DNA of 49,117 nt from Chloroflexota bacterium (GTDB lineage: Bacteria; Chloroflexota; Limnocylindria; Limnocylindrales; CSP1-4). Shown piece by piece: positions 1 through 11,210 of this stretch (position 1 is its first letter; every line of letters starts with the position of its first letter). Where the stretch lies: assembly GCA_012026785.1 (NCBI GenBank), contig VEOW01000120.1, forward strand, positions 1 through 49,117. The letters run 5' to 3'. A program made the position numbers and the translations under genes. The notes beneath the pieces are model-generated. The model was not told the origin of the DNA, ran no database searches, and saw only the letters and a program-made list of their open reading frames with translations.

Positions 1-1
1 C

Positions 2-1600
2 GTCCCCCTCCCGCCGGGGGGCACCGGAGCCGCCGCGCCCGAGCCGGCGGATGGGCGCCTCGCCGAGTTCCGACCCGAGTCTCGCGCCCTGCCGGCGTTC
101 TTCATGTGGACCCTCGGCTGCCAGATGAACCGCAGCGACTCCGAGGAGATGGCCGGACGTCTCCTTGCCGCCGGTTGCGCGGAGTCGCCGGCAATGGAGA
201 CGGCCGACCTGATCGTCATCAACACCTGCGCCATCCGCGAAGCGGCCGAGGCGAAGGTCGTCGGCCGCCAGGGGGCGCTGGCGAAGCTCAAGGCCGCGAA
301 CCCGTCGCTGCGGGTCGTGATGACCGGCTGCGCAGTCCGGGAGATGGACCGCGCACGCCTCGAGCGCCGCTTCCCCGCGGTCGACCTGTTCCTGCGGCCG
401 GACGAGGAGCCGGAGCTGGTCGACCGGATCGGGCTGGCCTCGGCCCAGGGACCGGTCGGCATCGTCGGCGCGACGACCGTCGTGAACCGCACGGTCGTCG
501 GGGGCGCCGATCGCCTGGCCGACACGCGCGCCGCGGCGGTCGCCGGGGGAGCGGTCCGGCGCTCGTCGGCGGGCTCGGCCTGGCTGCCGATCATCTACGG
601 CTGCGACAAGACCTGCACCTACTGCATCGTGCCGTTCAGCCGCGGTCCGGAGCGGAGCCGGCCATTCGACGAGATCGTCGAGGAGGCGCGGTCGCTGGCG
701 GGCCAGGGCTACCGCGAGGTCACCCTCCTCGGCCAGAACGTCAACTCCTACGGCCACGATCTCGAGCCCGAGCCCCGCTTCGCCCACGTTCGAACCGAGC
801 GCTGGGCCGGCCGGCGGCTGGATCTCGGCTCCCGGCCCGACCTGGCCGAGCTCATTCGAACGATCGACGGGCTTCGAACCGCCGACGGCTCGCCCGCCAT
901 CCCGAGGCTGCGCTTCATCACCTCGCATCCCTGGGATCTCTCGGACCGGTTGATCGAGGCGATGGCCGACTGCCCGACGGTCTGCGAGGCGCTCCACCTG
1001 CCGGTCCAGTCGGGCGACGACGCGGTCCTCCGTCGAATGGGCCGCCAGTACACGATCGAGCACTACCTCGAGCGGCTGGCGCGGATCCGCGAGGCCGTGC
1101 CGGACATTGCGATCAGCACCGACGTGATCGTCGGCTTCTGCGGCGAGACCGAGCCCCAGTTCGAATCGCCCCTTCGGCTGCTCGAGCGGGTCGCCTTCGA
1201 CCAGGTCTTCGCCGCGGCCTACTCGGAGCGGCCCGGGACGCCGGCAACGAGGTTGGCCGACGACGTGTCGGGCGACGTCAAGCGCCGCCGCCTGAACGGG
1301 CTCCTCGCGGTGCAGGAGCCGATCGGCCACGACCGAAACCGGGCCTGGCTCGGGCGCGAGGTCGAGGTCCTCGTCGACACGGTCGTCCCACCCCGCTCGC
1401 ACGACCATGACGATCCGGATGAGCCCGTCAGCCCGGCGCCGGCGGTTGTGGGGCAGGGGAGCGACCTCGTCAACCTGTCCGGCCGAACCCGCCAGAACAA
1501 GCTCGTCCACCTTCGCGGGCCCGCCGGTTGGCTCGGCCGGTTGGTCAGCGTCCGGATCGAGCATGCCGGCCCCTACGCACTTCGGGGGACCAGCCCATGA
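2..1600 (+). CDS. miaB: tRNA-2-methylthio-N6-dimethylallyladenosine synthase MiaB (5' end probably outside window)
   Basis: WTLGCQMNRSDSE N-terminus, radical-SAM YGCDKTCTYCIVPFSRGPERSR, TRAM-like C-terminus; frame is open upstream of Met104 to the window edge. Confidence 0.93.
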   Translation, partial: VPLPPGGTGAAAPEPADGRLAEFRPESRALPAFFMWTLGCQMNRSDSEEMAGRLLAAGCAESPAMETADLIVINTCAIREAAEAKVVGRQGALAKLKAANPSLRVVMTGCAVREMDRARLERRFPAVDLFLRPDEEPELVDRIGLASAQGPVGIVGATTVVNRTVVGGADRLADTRAAAVAGGAVRRSSAGSAWLPIIYGCDKTCTYCIVPFSRGPERSRPFDEIVEEARSLAGQGYREVTLLGQNVNSYGHDLEPEPRFAHVRTERWAGRRLDLGSRPDLAELIRTIDGLRTADGSPAIPRLRFITSHPWDLSDRLIEAMADCPTVCEALHLPVQSGDDAVLRRMGRQYTIEHYLERLARIREAVPDIAISTDVIVGFCGETEPQFESPLRLLERVAFDQVFAAAYSERPGTPATRLADDVSGDVKRRRLNGLLAVQEPIGHDRNRAWLGREVEVLVDTVVPPRSHDHDDPDEPVSPAPAVVGQGSDLVNLSGRTRQNKLVHLRGPAGWLGRLVSVRIEHAGPYALRGTSP

Positions 1601-1642
1601 CCGGGCACCAACGGCGCACGTCCTGATCGGGGGACCGATCGG

Positions 1643-4600
1643 GTGAGCCGATGGCTCGCGACCTGGCGCGTCAGCCTGCGCCGGACGCGCGCGGATTGGC
1701 CGATCGTGCTCGCGGCCTGGCTCGTCACGCTCCTCGCCGCCGTCCTGCTCGCCTCCGGTCCGATCTACGCCGACGCGGCGTCGGAGGCCGGCCTTCGTCG
1801 CTCGCTGTTGGACGCGCCGGCTGCGGATCGCAACATCCGCGTCGCGCTGTACGCCGCGACGTCCGAGGCGGAGGCGGCCAACGCGGCCGTCGCAGCCGAG
1901 CTGGCACCGATCGTCGCGCCGGCCAATGGAAGCCTCGTTGGCGAGTGGCGCGGCAGCCAGACCCTCGCGATGCCGGACGTCCCCGGAGTGGCACCTGGCG
2001 ACCAGGCCCTCGTCGGCGCCATCGATGACCCATCGGCCAACCTCAGCCTGGTGAGCGGCGGTTGGCCGCGCGAACGAGCCGACCCCGCAGGCCCCATCGA
2101 GGTCGTCATCGCGGACACCGTCGCGAGGGCCCTTCGACTGGAGGTCGGGGACGAGCTCGGCCTGGTGGCCCACCCGTCGAGCGATCCCGTCGAGGTTCCG
2201 ATCACGGTCGTCGGCATCGTCACGATGGAGCCCCCGGAGCGGTTCTGGTACGGCGACGAGCAGTTGCTCACGGGCGTCTACGACAACGGTCGCTACCGGT
2301 CGTTCGGGCCGTTCCTGATGACGCGGTCCGATCTCCTTCACGAAGCCGAGCTCTCCTCGGTTCAGCTCCGACTGGCGATCGCCCGGGACTACGCGGGCAT
2401 CAGCGCGGACGATGCAGCCCGGCTTCGAAACCGCCTGTCGGGCCTGGCCGAACGGCTGACGGCCATCGTCGGCGGGTCCGTCGGGGTCGCGACGGGCCTC
2501 GGGTCGCTGCTCGACCAGGCGGAGCGCTCGCTGCTCGTCAGCCGCACGGGCGTCCTGCTGCTCATGGCGCAGCTCGGGATCCTCGCCGCATACGCGGTCG
2601 TCCTGACGGCGACCCTGCTCGTGGAGCACCGGCGGGTTGAAACCGCGCTGCTGCGCTCACGGGGCGCGAGCGCCGGCAAGGTCGCCGGGATCACCCTGCT
2701 CGAGGGCCTCCTCGTCGCGGCGCCGTCGGTGGTCGTGGCGCCGTGGTTGGCCGTCGCGGCGCTGGAGCTGCTCAACGTGGCCGGGCCGCTGGCGGACAGC
2801 GGCCTCCAGATCCGGCCTCGGGTAACCGCCGAGAGCCACGTCGCGGCTGGGATCGCCGGGCTTCTCGCGGCCGTCCTGCTGGCGCTGCCGGCCGCCCTGG
2901 CCGCGCGCGCCTTCGCCGTGGAGCACGGCAGCCTGGCCCGCCAGCCGACTCGAACGATCTCCCAGCGGCTGGGCATCGACGTCGCCCTGCTCGCGATCAC
3001 CGGCATCGCCCTGTGGCAGCTGCGGCTGTACGGCGCGCCCCTGACCCGGACCGTGGAGGGCCAGCTGGGGCTCGATCCGTTGCTCGTCGCCGCGCCGGCC
3101 ATCGGCCTCCTCAGCGGCGGGGTCGTCGCCCTGCGACGCTTGCCGCTGCTGGCCGAAGGCCTCGAGCTGGCCGTGTCGCGGGGTCGCGGGCTCGTGGCGG
3201 CCATGGGCGCTCGACAGCTCGCGCGCCGGCCGCTGCGCTACACGCGCTCGGGGCTGCTGTTGATGCTGGCCGTTTCGATGGGCGTCTTCGCCCTGTCGTA
3301 TGGCTCGACCTGGTCGGGCTCGCAGCGGGACCAGGGCACCTACCAGGCCGGGGCCGACGTCCGGGTCGTGCCATCGACCTCACGGACCAGCCTGCCGACG
3401 TGGGCGCTCCCCGACGCGTATGCCCGACTCCCCGGCGTGGAGCAGGTCGTGGCGGTCGCGCGGCTGCCGAAGGGGATCTCCTTCGCGGCCGCGGGTGCCG
3501 CCGCCCTGCTGGCCCTCGACGCGCGGAGCGCGGCAGATGTGATCGCCTTCCGGCCCGACGGAGCGATCCAACCCCTGGCCGACCTGCTGGCGGGGCTCCA
3601 GGCCGGGCGCCCGGATTCGAGCCTCATGACCCTTCCGGACGGGGCTGCCTATCTCCGGGTGGCGCCGGACGTCGAGGCCGTCCGCGGCGATCCATTCGCC
3701 GACCCGGCTTTGGCAGAGGTGCCGATCGAGCCGGTTCCCTTGGGAGACATCCAGGTGCGCGCGAGCGGGCACGTGGTCGATGGCCGCGGCCTCGTGTACC
3801 GGGTCGAATCGGAGCTGCGCTCGGCGGCCGCGACCGACGGCGTCGTCGTCGCGCTGGTGCCGGTCGATCGGAACCGAATCGGGAGCGCGGCGGGTGGCAG
3901 CACCTCGCTCGTCGGCCCGGTCCGCCTCGCCGAGCTCGGTCTGGAGATCTGGCTGCCGCCCTCCACCTTCGGAACGCGGATCGGCATCGCCGAAGCCTGG
4001 GTCTCGCCGGATGCCGGCGGCCCGTGGATCCAGCTGGTCCTCGAGGACGCCGGTCCGTGGCAGGCCAGGATCGGGCGCGACCGCGGCGTGCTCGTCGATG
4101 TTCCAGTCGTTCAGACGTCGGGGACGACGGTGGAGCTCTCCGCGACCGGTCAAGCCGATTTCATGTACAGCTTCGACCCCAACCGACCGACCGGTCGGCT
4201 GAGCGTTCTCCCAGCCTCGATCCTGCCCCTGACCGAGTCGGTTCCGGCGCTCGTCAATCGGGCCTTCGCCGAGGCCATTGACGTTGCGGCAGGCGAGGCC
4301 ATCACGGGAACCGTCCAGGGCGCGCGCCGACGGTTCCGGATCGTGGATGTCGTTGAGCGCTTCCCGACGACCGATCCCCAGCTGCCGCTGCTGATCATCG
4401 ATGAGCCGACGCTCGGGCTCCTGCGCCTCCAGGGCACGGGCGCCGCGAAGCCCTTCTCGGAGCTGTGGCTGGGCACCCGTGCCGGCCAGGAGGAGGCCGT
4501 GGCAGCGGCGGCCCGTGGCGAGCCATTCGAAAGCCGCGACATCGTGAGCGCCGGGGCCCGCGTTCGAACGCTGAGCAACGATCCCGTCGCCATCGGCGTC

Positions 4601-5020
4601 ATCGGTGCACTGGCCCTCGGCAGCCTGGCCACCGGTTTGTTCGCCGTGGTCGGCCTGGTGGTGAGCACGGCGGTCTCGGCACGCCAGCGACGGGTCGAGT
4701 TCGCCCTGCTGCGAGCGCTGGGCCTGTCCGATCGGCAGCTGGCAGGCTCGCTGTGGCTGGAGAACCTCAGCGTCGTCATCGTCGGCCTCGCGGCCGGAAC
4801 CAGCCTCGGACTCCTGATCGCGTGGCTGGTGCTGCCATTCATCACGGTGACCCAGGGCGGGTCGCCGCCGGTCCCATCGGTCGAGATCTACACGCCGTGG
4901 ATCGAGATCATGGTCCTGAATCTCGTCACCGGGCTCGCGCTCGCGATCGCGGTCGTGGCCGCTGGACGGATGCTCCGCCGGCTGGGGATGGGGAGCGTCC
5001 TTCGGATGGGCGAGGACTGA
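1643..5020 (+). CDS. FtsX/MacB-type ABC transporter permease (large, 1125 aa)
   Basis: N-terminal TM followed by large extracellular domain, FtsX-like blocks (RRVETALLRSRGAS; RRVEFALLRALGLSDRQL), downstream ABC ATPases. Confidence 0.88.
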   Translation: MSRWLATWRVSLRRTRADWPIVLAAWLVTLLAAVLLASGPIYADAASEAGLRRSLLDAPAADRNIRVALYAATSEAEAANAAVAAELAPIVAPANGSLVGEWRGSQTLAMPDVPGVAPGDQALVGAIDDPSANLSLVSGGWPRERADPAGPIEVVIADTVARALRLEVGDELGLVAHPSSDPVEVPITVVGIVTMEPPERFWYGDEQLLTGVYDNGRYRSFGPFLMTRSDLLHEAELSSVQLRLAIARDYAGISADDAARLRNRLSGLAERLTAIVGGSVGVATGLGSLLDQAERSLLVSRTGVLLLMAQLGILAAYAVVLTATLLVEHRRVETALLRSRGASAGKVAGITLLEGLLVAAPSVVVAPWLAVAALELLNVAGPLADSGLQIRPRVTAESHVAAGIAGLLAAVLLALPAALAARAFAVEHGSLARQPTRTISQRLGIDVALLAITGIALWQLRLYGAPLTRTVEGQLGLDPLLVAAPAIGLLSGGVVALRRLPLLAEGLELAVSRGRGLVAAMGARQLARRPLRYTRSGLLLMLAVSMGVFALSYGSTWSGSQRDQGTYQAGADVRVVPSTSRTSLPTWALPDAYARLPGVEQVVAVARLPKGISFAAAGAAALLALDARSAADVIAFRPDGAIQPLADLLAGLQAGRPDSSLMTLPDGAAYLRVAPDVEAVRGDPFADPALAEVPIEPVPLGDIQVRASGHVVDGRGLVYRVESELRSAAATDGVVVALVPVDRNRIGSAAGGSTSLVGPVRLAELGLEIWLPPSTFGTRIGIAEAWVSPDAGGPWIQLVLEDAGPWQARIGRDRGVLVDVPVVQTSGTTVELSATGQADFMYSFDPNRPTGRLSVLPASILPLTESVPALVNRAFAEAIDVAAGEAITGTVQGARRRFRIVDVVERFPTTDPQLPLLIIDEPTLGLLRLQGTGAAKPFSELWLGTRAGQEEAVAAAARGEPFESRDIVSAGARVRTLSNDPVAIGVIGALALGSLATGLFAVVGLVVSTAVSARQRRVEFALLRALGLSDRQLAGSLWLENLSVVIVGLAAGTSLGLLIAWLVLPFITVTQGGSPPVPSVEIYTPWIEIMVLNLVTGLALAIAVVAAGRMLRRLGMGSVLRMGED

Positions 5021-5023
5021 TCG

Positions 5024-7816
5024 ATGAGCGCCCTCGGGGCCATGGGCCTCCTGTTGCGCCAGGTTCGCTCCGAGCACGGGATCATCGTCTTGACCGCCCT
5101 CGTCATCGCGGTCACGAGCTTCCTCCTCGCCGGCGCGCCGCGGGTCTTCAACCGGATGTCCGACGAGGCCCTGCAGCACGCTCTGCAGGCCGTCCCCGCC
5201 CCGCGACGAGATATCACCCTCGGCCAGAACGGCAGTATCGCGCCCGGGGGTGACGGCGGCCTGGCCAGCATCCGGTCCCGCGGGGCGAGATTCGAGTCCG
5301 ACTTCCCGGCCTCGCTCGGCGCCGTGATCTCCGAACGCCACACCCGGGTGTCGCTGAGCCGCTTCAGGGTCATCGAACCACCCAGCTACGACACCCGGAT
5401 CTCGCTCCGCTACCAGGACGGCCTGGTGGAGGCGACGACCCTGGCCGCGGGTCGCTGGCCGGTTGACCGCGGCATGGCGTTGCAGCCGCTCGAATACGCT
5501 GAGCAGCCCCCCGAGAGCCAGGAGCCCGCGATCATCGAGGTCGCCGTGTCGGTGGCCACGGCCGCCGAGATCGGGGTCGGGGTCGGCGATCGGCTGGCGA
5601 TCCAACTCGACAGCGCCGGGTTGGTGATTCGGGGAGGCTTCTACCGTATTGGCGAGGCAGCCGTCGAGGTGGTCGGGCTGTTCGAGCCGATCGACTCCGA
5701 GGCCGAGGATTGGTCGGGCGACAGCGACCTGCTGGCGGGCTCCGTCGGCGGCAGCGACTTCCACCCGATCGCGTTCGCGACCGCGTACGTCTCGGCGGAC
5801 CAGTACCGGAGCCTCTGGACGAGTCAGCTGCCGTTCCGCTACGAGTGGCGGTACCGCGTCGACCCCGAGATCCTCGACGGGTCCCAGGTTGACCAGCTGC
5901 AGCTCGACCTTCGAAGGATCGAGCGAACGCTGACGGCGAGCGTCGGCTCGGCCAACGCGGTCACGATCACCACCGGCCTGCCCAGGATCCTCGACCGGTA
6001 CGCGGGGGAGCGGGACCTCAGCGAGTCGGTGCTGTCGGTGGCGGCCATCGGGCCGTTCGGGCTGGCGGGCGGGGCGATCGCGATGCTCGCGATCCTGGCC
6101 GTCAGGCGCCGAACGTCCAGCCTCGGCCTGGCCCGGAGCCGGGGCGCGTCCGGGGCGATCGTGCTCGGCTCGCAACTGTGGCTCGGGGCCCTCGTCGCGG
6201 GCAGTGCCGCCATCGCGGGCCTGGTCCTGGCAACGACGGTCATCGGGGCGCGGGACAGCGGGCTCTCGCCGATCCTCGCGACGGCCGTCGGCTCGATCGC
6301 CGTCGCGCTGCTCGGCGTCGCGACGTGGAGCGTCACCCGGCGACCGCTCGCCGCCGTGGACCGCGAGGACGCGCCGGTGCTCCGAGTGTCGCCCCGTCGC
6401 CTGGTCTTCGAGGTGACCGTGGTGGGGATCGCCGTGGTCGCGACGCTGCTCCTGCAGCAGCGGGGACTGCTCATCGATGAGGCCACCGGCGTCATCCGCT
6501 TCGATCCGCTCCTCGCCTCGGTGCCGCTGCTCGGCGGCCTGGCCGCGGCCATCGTGGTCATCCGGCTGTACCCGCTGCCGGTTCGCGGGCTGGGATGGCT
6601 CGCCGCCCGCCGCCGCGACATCGTGCCGGTGCTGGGCCTCCGGCGGATCGGCCGGCAGCCGGCGGTCGCGAGCCTGACCGTGCTGGTGGTCATGCTGACC
6701 GTGGCGTTCGGGGCCTTTGCGGCGGTCGTGTCTTCAAGCCTCCGCCACGGGCAGGAGGTGGCGTCCTACCTCGAGGTGGGGGCCGACTACCGGCTGGAAC
6801 GCGTCGGGATCGGCGCCCTGGGCCCGTCATTCGACCCGTCCACGGTCGCGGGCGGCGAGGCGGTGGGGGCCGGCGTCGACGTCCCCGCGGCGCGCTTCTC
6901 GAGCACGCCCCGCCAGCGGGTACCGATCTTCCTCGGCGCGATCGATCCGGTGGGATACGACGCGGTGACGGATGGCACGGCGGCCGACCTTGACTGGCCT
7001 CGTGCGTTCCTCGCCCAGCCCGGCGGGGCCGCGGGGACGGCCGAACGGCCCATCCCCGCGATCCTCTCGGAGCGCGTGCCAACCGCGACCGCGGTCCTCG
7101 ACCCCGGGGCCACCTTCCGGGTGACGGTCGCCGGAGAGGAGCTGGTCCTCGTGGTCGTGGAACGCCGTGCGGGTTTCCCGGGAGTCGACTCACAGCGGCC
7201 GTTCGTCATCATCCCGCTGGACTGGCTGCGGGCCGCCACCGGGGAGCTGTGGCCGCCGTCGGTGCTGTGGCTGCGGGCGTCGCCGGATGCCGCCGCCGGG
7301 CTCGCCGAGGCCATCGCCGGCCAACCGGGCGGGATCCGGACCTTCTCGCGCTACGAGGTCCTGGCCGCCACGGCCGAGGCACCGTTCGGGCGGCTGGTCG
7401 TGCTCGGCTACTGGCTCGCGGTCGTGATCGCCGCGGCCTACATGGTGCTGACGGTGATGGGCGCGACGGTCCTGTCGGCCGAGCGCCGGACGCGGGATAT
7501 CGCCTACCTCCGGCCGATGGGCTTCTCGACCCGCCAGGCGCTCGGCCTGGCGTTTGCCGAGCATGCGCCGGCCCTCCTGCTGGCCCTCGTGCCGGGGATC
7601 GCGCTCGGGATCGCCGTCGCGATCCTCTGCCTCCCGGGTCTCGGGCTGGCGGCCTTCGTCGGCCCCGGCGCCGATGTGTCGCTGTTCGTCGAGGCGGCCG
7701 TCCTCGTTCTCCTCGGGGGTGCGATGGTCGTGGCGATGGCCCTCGCGGTCGTCGGCGGCACGTGGCTGTCGGGGCGGGTACGGCTGACCGATGCCCTTCG
7801 GTACGGCGAGAATTGA
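5024..7816 (+). CDS. FtsX-like ABC transporter permease (930 aa)
   Basis: FtsX blocks ([36 protein letters not shown]), multiple TM segments, 3 bp after previous CDS. Confidence 0.86.
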   Translation: MSALGAMGLLLRQVRSEHGIIVLTALVIAVTSFLLAGAPRVFNRMSDEALQHALQAVPAPRRDITLGQNGSIAPGGDGGLASIRSRGARFESDFPASLGAVISERHTRVSLSRFRVIEPPSYDTRISLRYQDGLVEATTLAAGRWPVDRGMALQPLEYAEQPPESQEPAIIEVAVSVATAAEIGVGVGDRLAIQLDSAGLVIRGGFYRIGEAAVEVVGLFEPIDSEAEDWSGDSDLLAGSVGGSDFHPIAFATAYVSADQYRSLWTSQLPFRYEWRYRVDPEILDGSQVDQLQLDLRRIERTLTASVGSANAVTITTGLPRILDRYAGERDLSESVLSVAAIGPFGLAGGAIAMLAILAVRRRTSSLGLARSRGASGAIVLGSQLWLGALVAGSAAIAGLVLATTVIGARDSGLSPILATAVGSIAVALLGVATWSVTRRPLAAVDREDAPVLRVSPRRLVFEVTVVGIAVVATLLLQQRGLLIDEATGVIRFDPLLASVPLLGGLAAAIVVIRLYPLPVRGLGWLAARRRDIVPVLGLRRIGRQPAVASLTVLVVMLTVAFGAFAAVVSSSLRHGQEVASYLEVGADYRLERVGIGALGPSFDPSTVAGGEAVGAGVDVPAARFSSTPRQRVPIFLGAIDPVGYDAVTDGTAADLDWPRAFLAQPGGAAGTAERPIPAILSERVPTATAVLDPGATFRVTVAGEELVLVVVERRAGFPGVDSQRPFVIIPLDWLRAATGELWPPSVLWLRASPDAAAGLAEAIAGQPGGIRTFSRYEVLAATAEAPFGRLVVLGYWLAVVIAAAYMVLTVMGATVLSAERRTRDIAYLRPMGFSTRQALGLAFAEHAPALLLALVPGIALGIAVAILCLPGLGLAAFVGPGADVSLFVEAAVLVLLGGAMVVAMALAVVGGTWLSGRVRLTDALRYGEN

Positions 7817-7820
7817 CGCC

Positions 7821-8822
7821 ATGGACGGGCCGATGACCCACGAGCGCGCCGAGTTCGTCGACCTGTCGCGCGCGACGGGCCACGTCACGCCGTCCACGAT
7901 GTCGGCCGGCGCCCTGATCGTGTGCGACAACCTCGTGAAGATCTACAAGGTCGCGGACCTCGAGGTGGTCGCCCTCCAGGGCCTCGACCTGGTCGTGGAG
8001 CCCGGCGAGTTCATCGCGCTCGTCGGCGCCTCCGGGAGCGGCAAGAGCACCCTGATGAACATCCTCGCCGGCCTCGACGTGCCGTCGGCCGGGCGGGCGG
8101 TGGTCGCGGGCCATGACCTCGGCCAGATGGGCCGCCGCGAGCGCACCGCCTACCGAAGGCACGTCATGGGCTTCGTCTGGCAGCAGACCGCTCGCAACCT
8201 GCTCGGCTATCTCACCGCCCGACAGAACGTCGAGCTGCCGATGCTGCTCGGCGGGATCGGTCGCCGGGAGCGCTCGCGACGAGCGGCCGAGCTGCTGGCC
8301 CGGGGCAGGCTCGAGGACCGCAGCGAGCACCGGCCCGACCGCCTCTCGGGCGGCGAGCAGCAGCGGGTCGCGATCGCGGTCGCCCTCGCCAACCGCCCGG
8401 CGGTGCTGTTCGCCGACGAGCCGACCGGCGAGCTGGACTCCACGACGGCCCGCGAGGTCTTCGACCTGCTGCGGACGGTGAACCACGAGCTGGGCGTGAC
8501 CATCGTCGTCGTGACCCATGACCCGCTCGTCAGCGAGCAGGTCAGCCGCACGATCGCCATCCGCGACGGGCGAACCAGCACCGAGACCCTGCGCCGCCGC
8601 GCCGCCGCCGAGGGCGGCGAGCACCACGTGATCAGCGAGGAGTTCGCGGTCCTCGACCGGGTCGGACGCCTCCAGCTGCCACGCGCCCACGTCGAGGCCC
8701 TCGGCCTCGAGCGGCGCGTCCGGCTCGCCCTGGAGCCGGATCACATCAGCGTGTGGCCGCATCACGACGGCGTCCCGGACGGCAGCGCTGGCTCCGATCG
8801 ACCCGGCGATCGAGACGCCTGA
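7821..8822 (+). CDS. ABC transporter ATP-binding protein (LolD/MacB type)
   Basis: Walker [10 protein letters not shown], signature [12 protein letters not shown], Walker [16 protein letters not shown] at 7821 preferred over the 7791 start. Confidence 0.9.
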   Translation: MDGPMTHERAEFVDLSRATGHVTPSTMSAGALIVCDNLVKIYKVADLEVVALQGLDLVVEPGEFIALVGASGSGKSTLMNILAGLDVPSAGRAVVAGHDLGQMGRRERTAYRRHVMGFVWQQTARNLLGYLTARQNVELPMLLGGIGRRERSRRAAELLARGRLEDRSEHRPDRLSGGEQQRVAIAVALANRPAVLFADEPTGELDSTTAREVFDLLRTVNHELGVTIVVVTHDPLVSEQVSRTIAIRDGRTSTETLRRRAAAEGGEHHVISEEFAVLDRVGRLQLPRAHVEALGLERRVRLALEPDHISVWPHHDGVPDGSAGSDRPGDRDA

Positions 8823-9589
8823 TGCGCGAGCTGCAGTACGCCCCGCCCGGGCGCCGGCTCGGTGACGACCCGGCCCAGACGCCCGTCTTCGAGACCCGCG
8901 AGGTCAGTCGCGACTACGTCATGCCGGGCGGTGTCGTGCACGCCGTCCGCGACGTCTCGATCCGGGTCGGCCTGGGCCAGCTCGTTGCACTGCGGGGCCG
9001 TTCGGGCTCTGGCAAGACGACCCTGCTGTCGATGATCGGGGCCCTCGATCGGCCCACCCGTGGCAGCGTCTCGGTCGGCGGCATGATCGTGTCGGAGATG
9101 CCCGAATCCGAGCTGGTGGGCTTCCGCCGCCGGCATGTCGGGTTCATCTTCCAGGCGTTCGGGCTGATGCCGATCCTCTCGGCCGCCGAGAACGTCGAGG
9201 TGCCTCTCCGCCTCCTCGGCGTGGAGCCGCGGGAGCGGGACCAGCGCGTCCGCGAGCTGCTGGAGATGGTCGGCCTCGGCGCGCGTGCCCGGCACCGGCC
9301 GTACGAGCTATCGGGCGGTGAGCAACAGCGGGTCGCGATCGCCCGGGCCCTTGCCAACCGGCCGCCGCTGCTGCTGGCCGACGAGCCGACGGGCCAGCTC
9401 GACACGCAGACCGGGCGGAGCATCATGAAGCTGCTCCAGCACGTGATGCTGACCGAGGGCATGACGGTGATGGTCGCGACCCACGACCCGATGCTGCTCG
9501 ACCTGGCCGACCGGGTCATCGAATTGCGCGACGGCCGGGTCGTCGACGACCGCCGGCAGCTGGCCGACACCAACGGCGATTCCGCCTGA
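8822..9589 (+). CDS. ABC transporter ATP-binding protein (LolD/MacB type)
   Basis: Walker [34 protein letters not shown]; start overlaps upstream stop (TGATG). Confidence 0.9.
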   Translation: MRELQYAPPGRRLGDDPAQTPVFETREVSRDYVMPGGVVHAVRDVSIRVGLGQLVALRGRSGSGKTTLLSMIGALDRPTRGSVSVGGMIVSEMPESELVGFRRRHVGFIFQAFGLMPILSAAENVEVPLRLLGVEPRERDQRVRELLEMVGLGARARHRPYELSGGEQQRVAIARALANRPPLLLADEPTGQLDTQTGRSIMKLLQHVMLTEGMTVMVATHDPMLLDLADRVIELRDGRVVDDRRQLADTNGDSA

Positions 9590-9605
9590 CGGCGCCCGCC
9601 GGAAC

Positions 9606-10565
9606 GTGACGCCTGGCCGGGCTGATTCACCGCCGCTGCGCGTGATCGCGGGCGCCACCGCGACCGGTAAGACCGGGCTGTCACTCGAGGTCGCCCGGGC
9701 CCTTCGCGCCGAGGGGGTCGTGGCGGAGATCATCTCGGCCGACTCGCGGCAGGTGTACCGCGGGCTGGACGTCGGGACGGCCAAGGTGCCGCCCGAGGCC
9801 CGGGCCGAGATCCCGCACCACGGGCTGGACCTCGTCGAGCCTGACGAGCCGTTCTCGGTCGCCAATTTCGTGCGTCACGCCCGGGCAGCCCTCGCCGCGA
9901 TCGCCGGGCGGGCCGCCGCCGGCAGGGGCAAGGCCCTCGCGATCCTCGTCGGCGGCACGGGGCTGTATCTCCGCGCCGTGGCCCGCGGCCTTGACGTCGA
10001 ATCGCTGCCGGCCGACCCGGACGTCCGGGCCGGGATCGAAGCGACGATCGTCGGCGAGGGGCTCCACGTGGCCGTTGCCCGGTTGCGGTCACTCGCCCCG
10101 ACGCTGGCGTCCCGGATCGACCTCGCCAACCCGCGCCGGGTCGCCCGGGCCCTCGAGATCGCCGAGCTCCGGGGCGACGCCCCGCCACCGCCGCCCCTGG
10201 GCTACCCCGGACCGGTGGCCTGGATCGGCCTCCGCCTGCCGGCCGACGTCCACCGGCGCTGGATCGAACGGCGAGCCCGCGAACAGTTCGAAGCCGGGCT
10301 CGTCGACGAGGCGAGGATTCTCCGGGAGCGCTACGACCCGGCGCTGCCGGCCTTCTCGGCGATCGGCTACCGAGAGGCCTGGGCCGTCCTCGACGGCGAG
10401 CTGACGCTCGAGGCGGCGATCGCCCTCGCCGCCCGCCGCAACCTCCAGTTCGCCAAGCGCCAGGCGACGTGGTTCCGCTCGGAGCCGGACGTCGAATGGC
10501 TCGATGCCTCCTCGGGCGCACTGCCTCGGGCGCTGGTCGCTGGCCGCTCCCTGGTGACGGGCTGA
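9606..10565 (+). CDS. miaA: tRNA dimethylallyltransferase MiaA
   Basis: GATATGKTGLSLEVA, SADSRQVYRGLDVGTAK, LVGGTGLYLRA, FAKRQATWFR. Confidence 0.95.
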   Translation: MTPGRADSPPLRVIAGATATGKTGLSLEVARALRAEGVVAEIISADSRQVYRGLDVGTAKVPPEARAEIPHHGLDLVEPDEPFSVANFVRHARAALAAIAGRAAAGRGKALAILVGGTGLYLRAVARGLDVESLPADPDVRAGIEATIVGEGLHVAVARLRSLAPTLASRIDLANPRRVARALEIAELRGDAPPPPPLGYPGPVAWIGLRLPADVHRRWIERRAREQFEAGLVDEARILRERYDPALPAFSAIGYREAWAVLDGELTLEAAIALAARRNLQFAKRQATWFRSEPDVEWLDASSGALPRALVAGRSLVTG

Positions 10566-10600
10566 TTCGCGCGGCTGGCACCTCCGGCGTGGTGTCGCAA

Positions 10601-10646
10601 TTACCGAAACCTCCGGATGCGTGGTCATCCCTCGCGAACCTAGGCT
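10601..10646 (+). promoter_or_regulatory. Putative LuxR-type operator plus -10 (site 1) upstream of the secreted protein at 10713
   Basis: TTACCGAAACCTCCGGATG ... TAGGCT; same 40-nt offset between motif start and TAGGCT as at 14938-14983. Confidence 0.55.
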
Positions 10647-10712
10647 GCGTTCCTGCTCGGCGACCGACGGCACACGGCCTCGTCGACGCTCGAGCCCACG
10701 GGAGGGAGAGCC

Positions 10713-11117
10713 ATGCGGCGAGCGATTGCGTCACTGCTCGGGGCAGCGGCGCTGGTGACGATGACGGCCTTTCCGGCCCTGGCCGTCAAGCCAGACGGCC
10801 AGTGTCCAACGGCCGAGTCCGGCTTTGTGCTGGTCGACCAGGAGGGTTGGTGGAACGAGACCGTCGCGGGGTTTGCACTGGCAGGCATCCCGGTCTACGT
10901 CGGTGGCGATCCGAACGCCGGCTTCACCGTCGACTTCGACGCCTTCGCGGTCGGCTGGGGATTCGCCGACGGACAGGCCCTCTACGAGTACATCCTCGGA
11001 CCCCAGTGGGACCGGTTGAACATCAACGGCGACGCCTACCTCTGCCTGCGACACCCACCGGTCAACCCCTCCAACCCGGGCTACTTCTTCACGGGTATCG
11101 ACAACTCCGCCAACTGA
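10713..11117 (+). CDS. Small secreted protein of unknown function (134 aa)
   Basis: Signal peptide MRRAIASLLGAAALVTMTAFPALAV; ATG about 67 bp downstream of the TAGGCT box. Confidence 0.75.
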   Translation: MRRAIASLLGAAALVTMTAFPALAVKPDGQCPTAESGFVLVDQEGWWNETVAGFALAGIPVYVGGDPNAGFTVDFDAFAVGWGFADGQALYEYILGPQWDRLNINGDAYLCLRHPPVNPSNPGYFFTGIDNSAN

Positions 11118-11129
11118 CGCACAGATCCT

Positions 11130-11156
11130 GGGCGCGGCGGGTGGGCCGCCGCGCCC
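11130..11156 (+). terminator. Strong GC hairpin, possible terminator
   Basis: Perfect 11-bp stem GGGCGCGGCGG / CCGCCGCGCCC with 5-nt loop, 13 nt after the stop at 11117; no clear T-tract. Confidence 0.45.
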
Positions 11157-11210
11157 GGCGTCATTGATTTCCCAAGTGAAGGTGGGCGGCCCACGGCCAA
11201 TAATGCCCGG

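Noticed and set aside
3380-6175. 931-aa minus-strand ORF opposite the two permeases
   Set aside because: Low-complexity R/P/G/D/E-rich translation typical of the antisense frame in high-GC DNA; the plus-strand FtsX permeases are clearly real.
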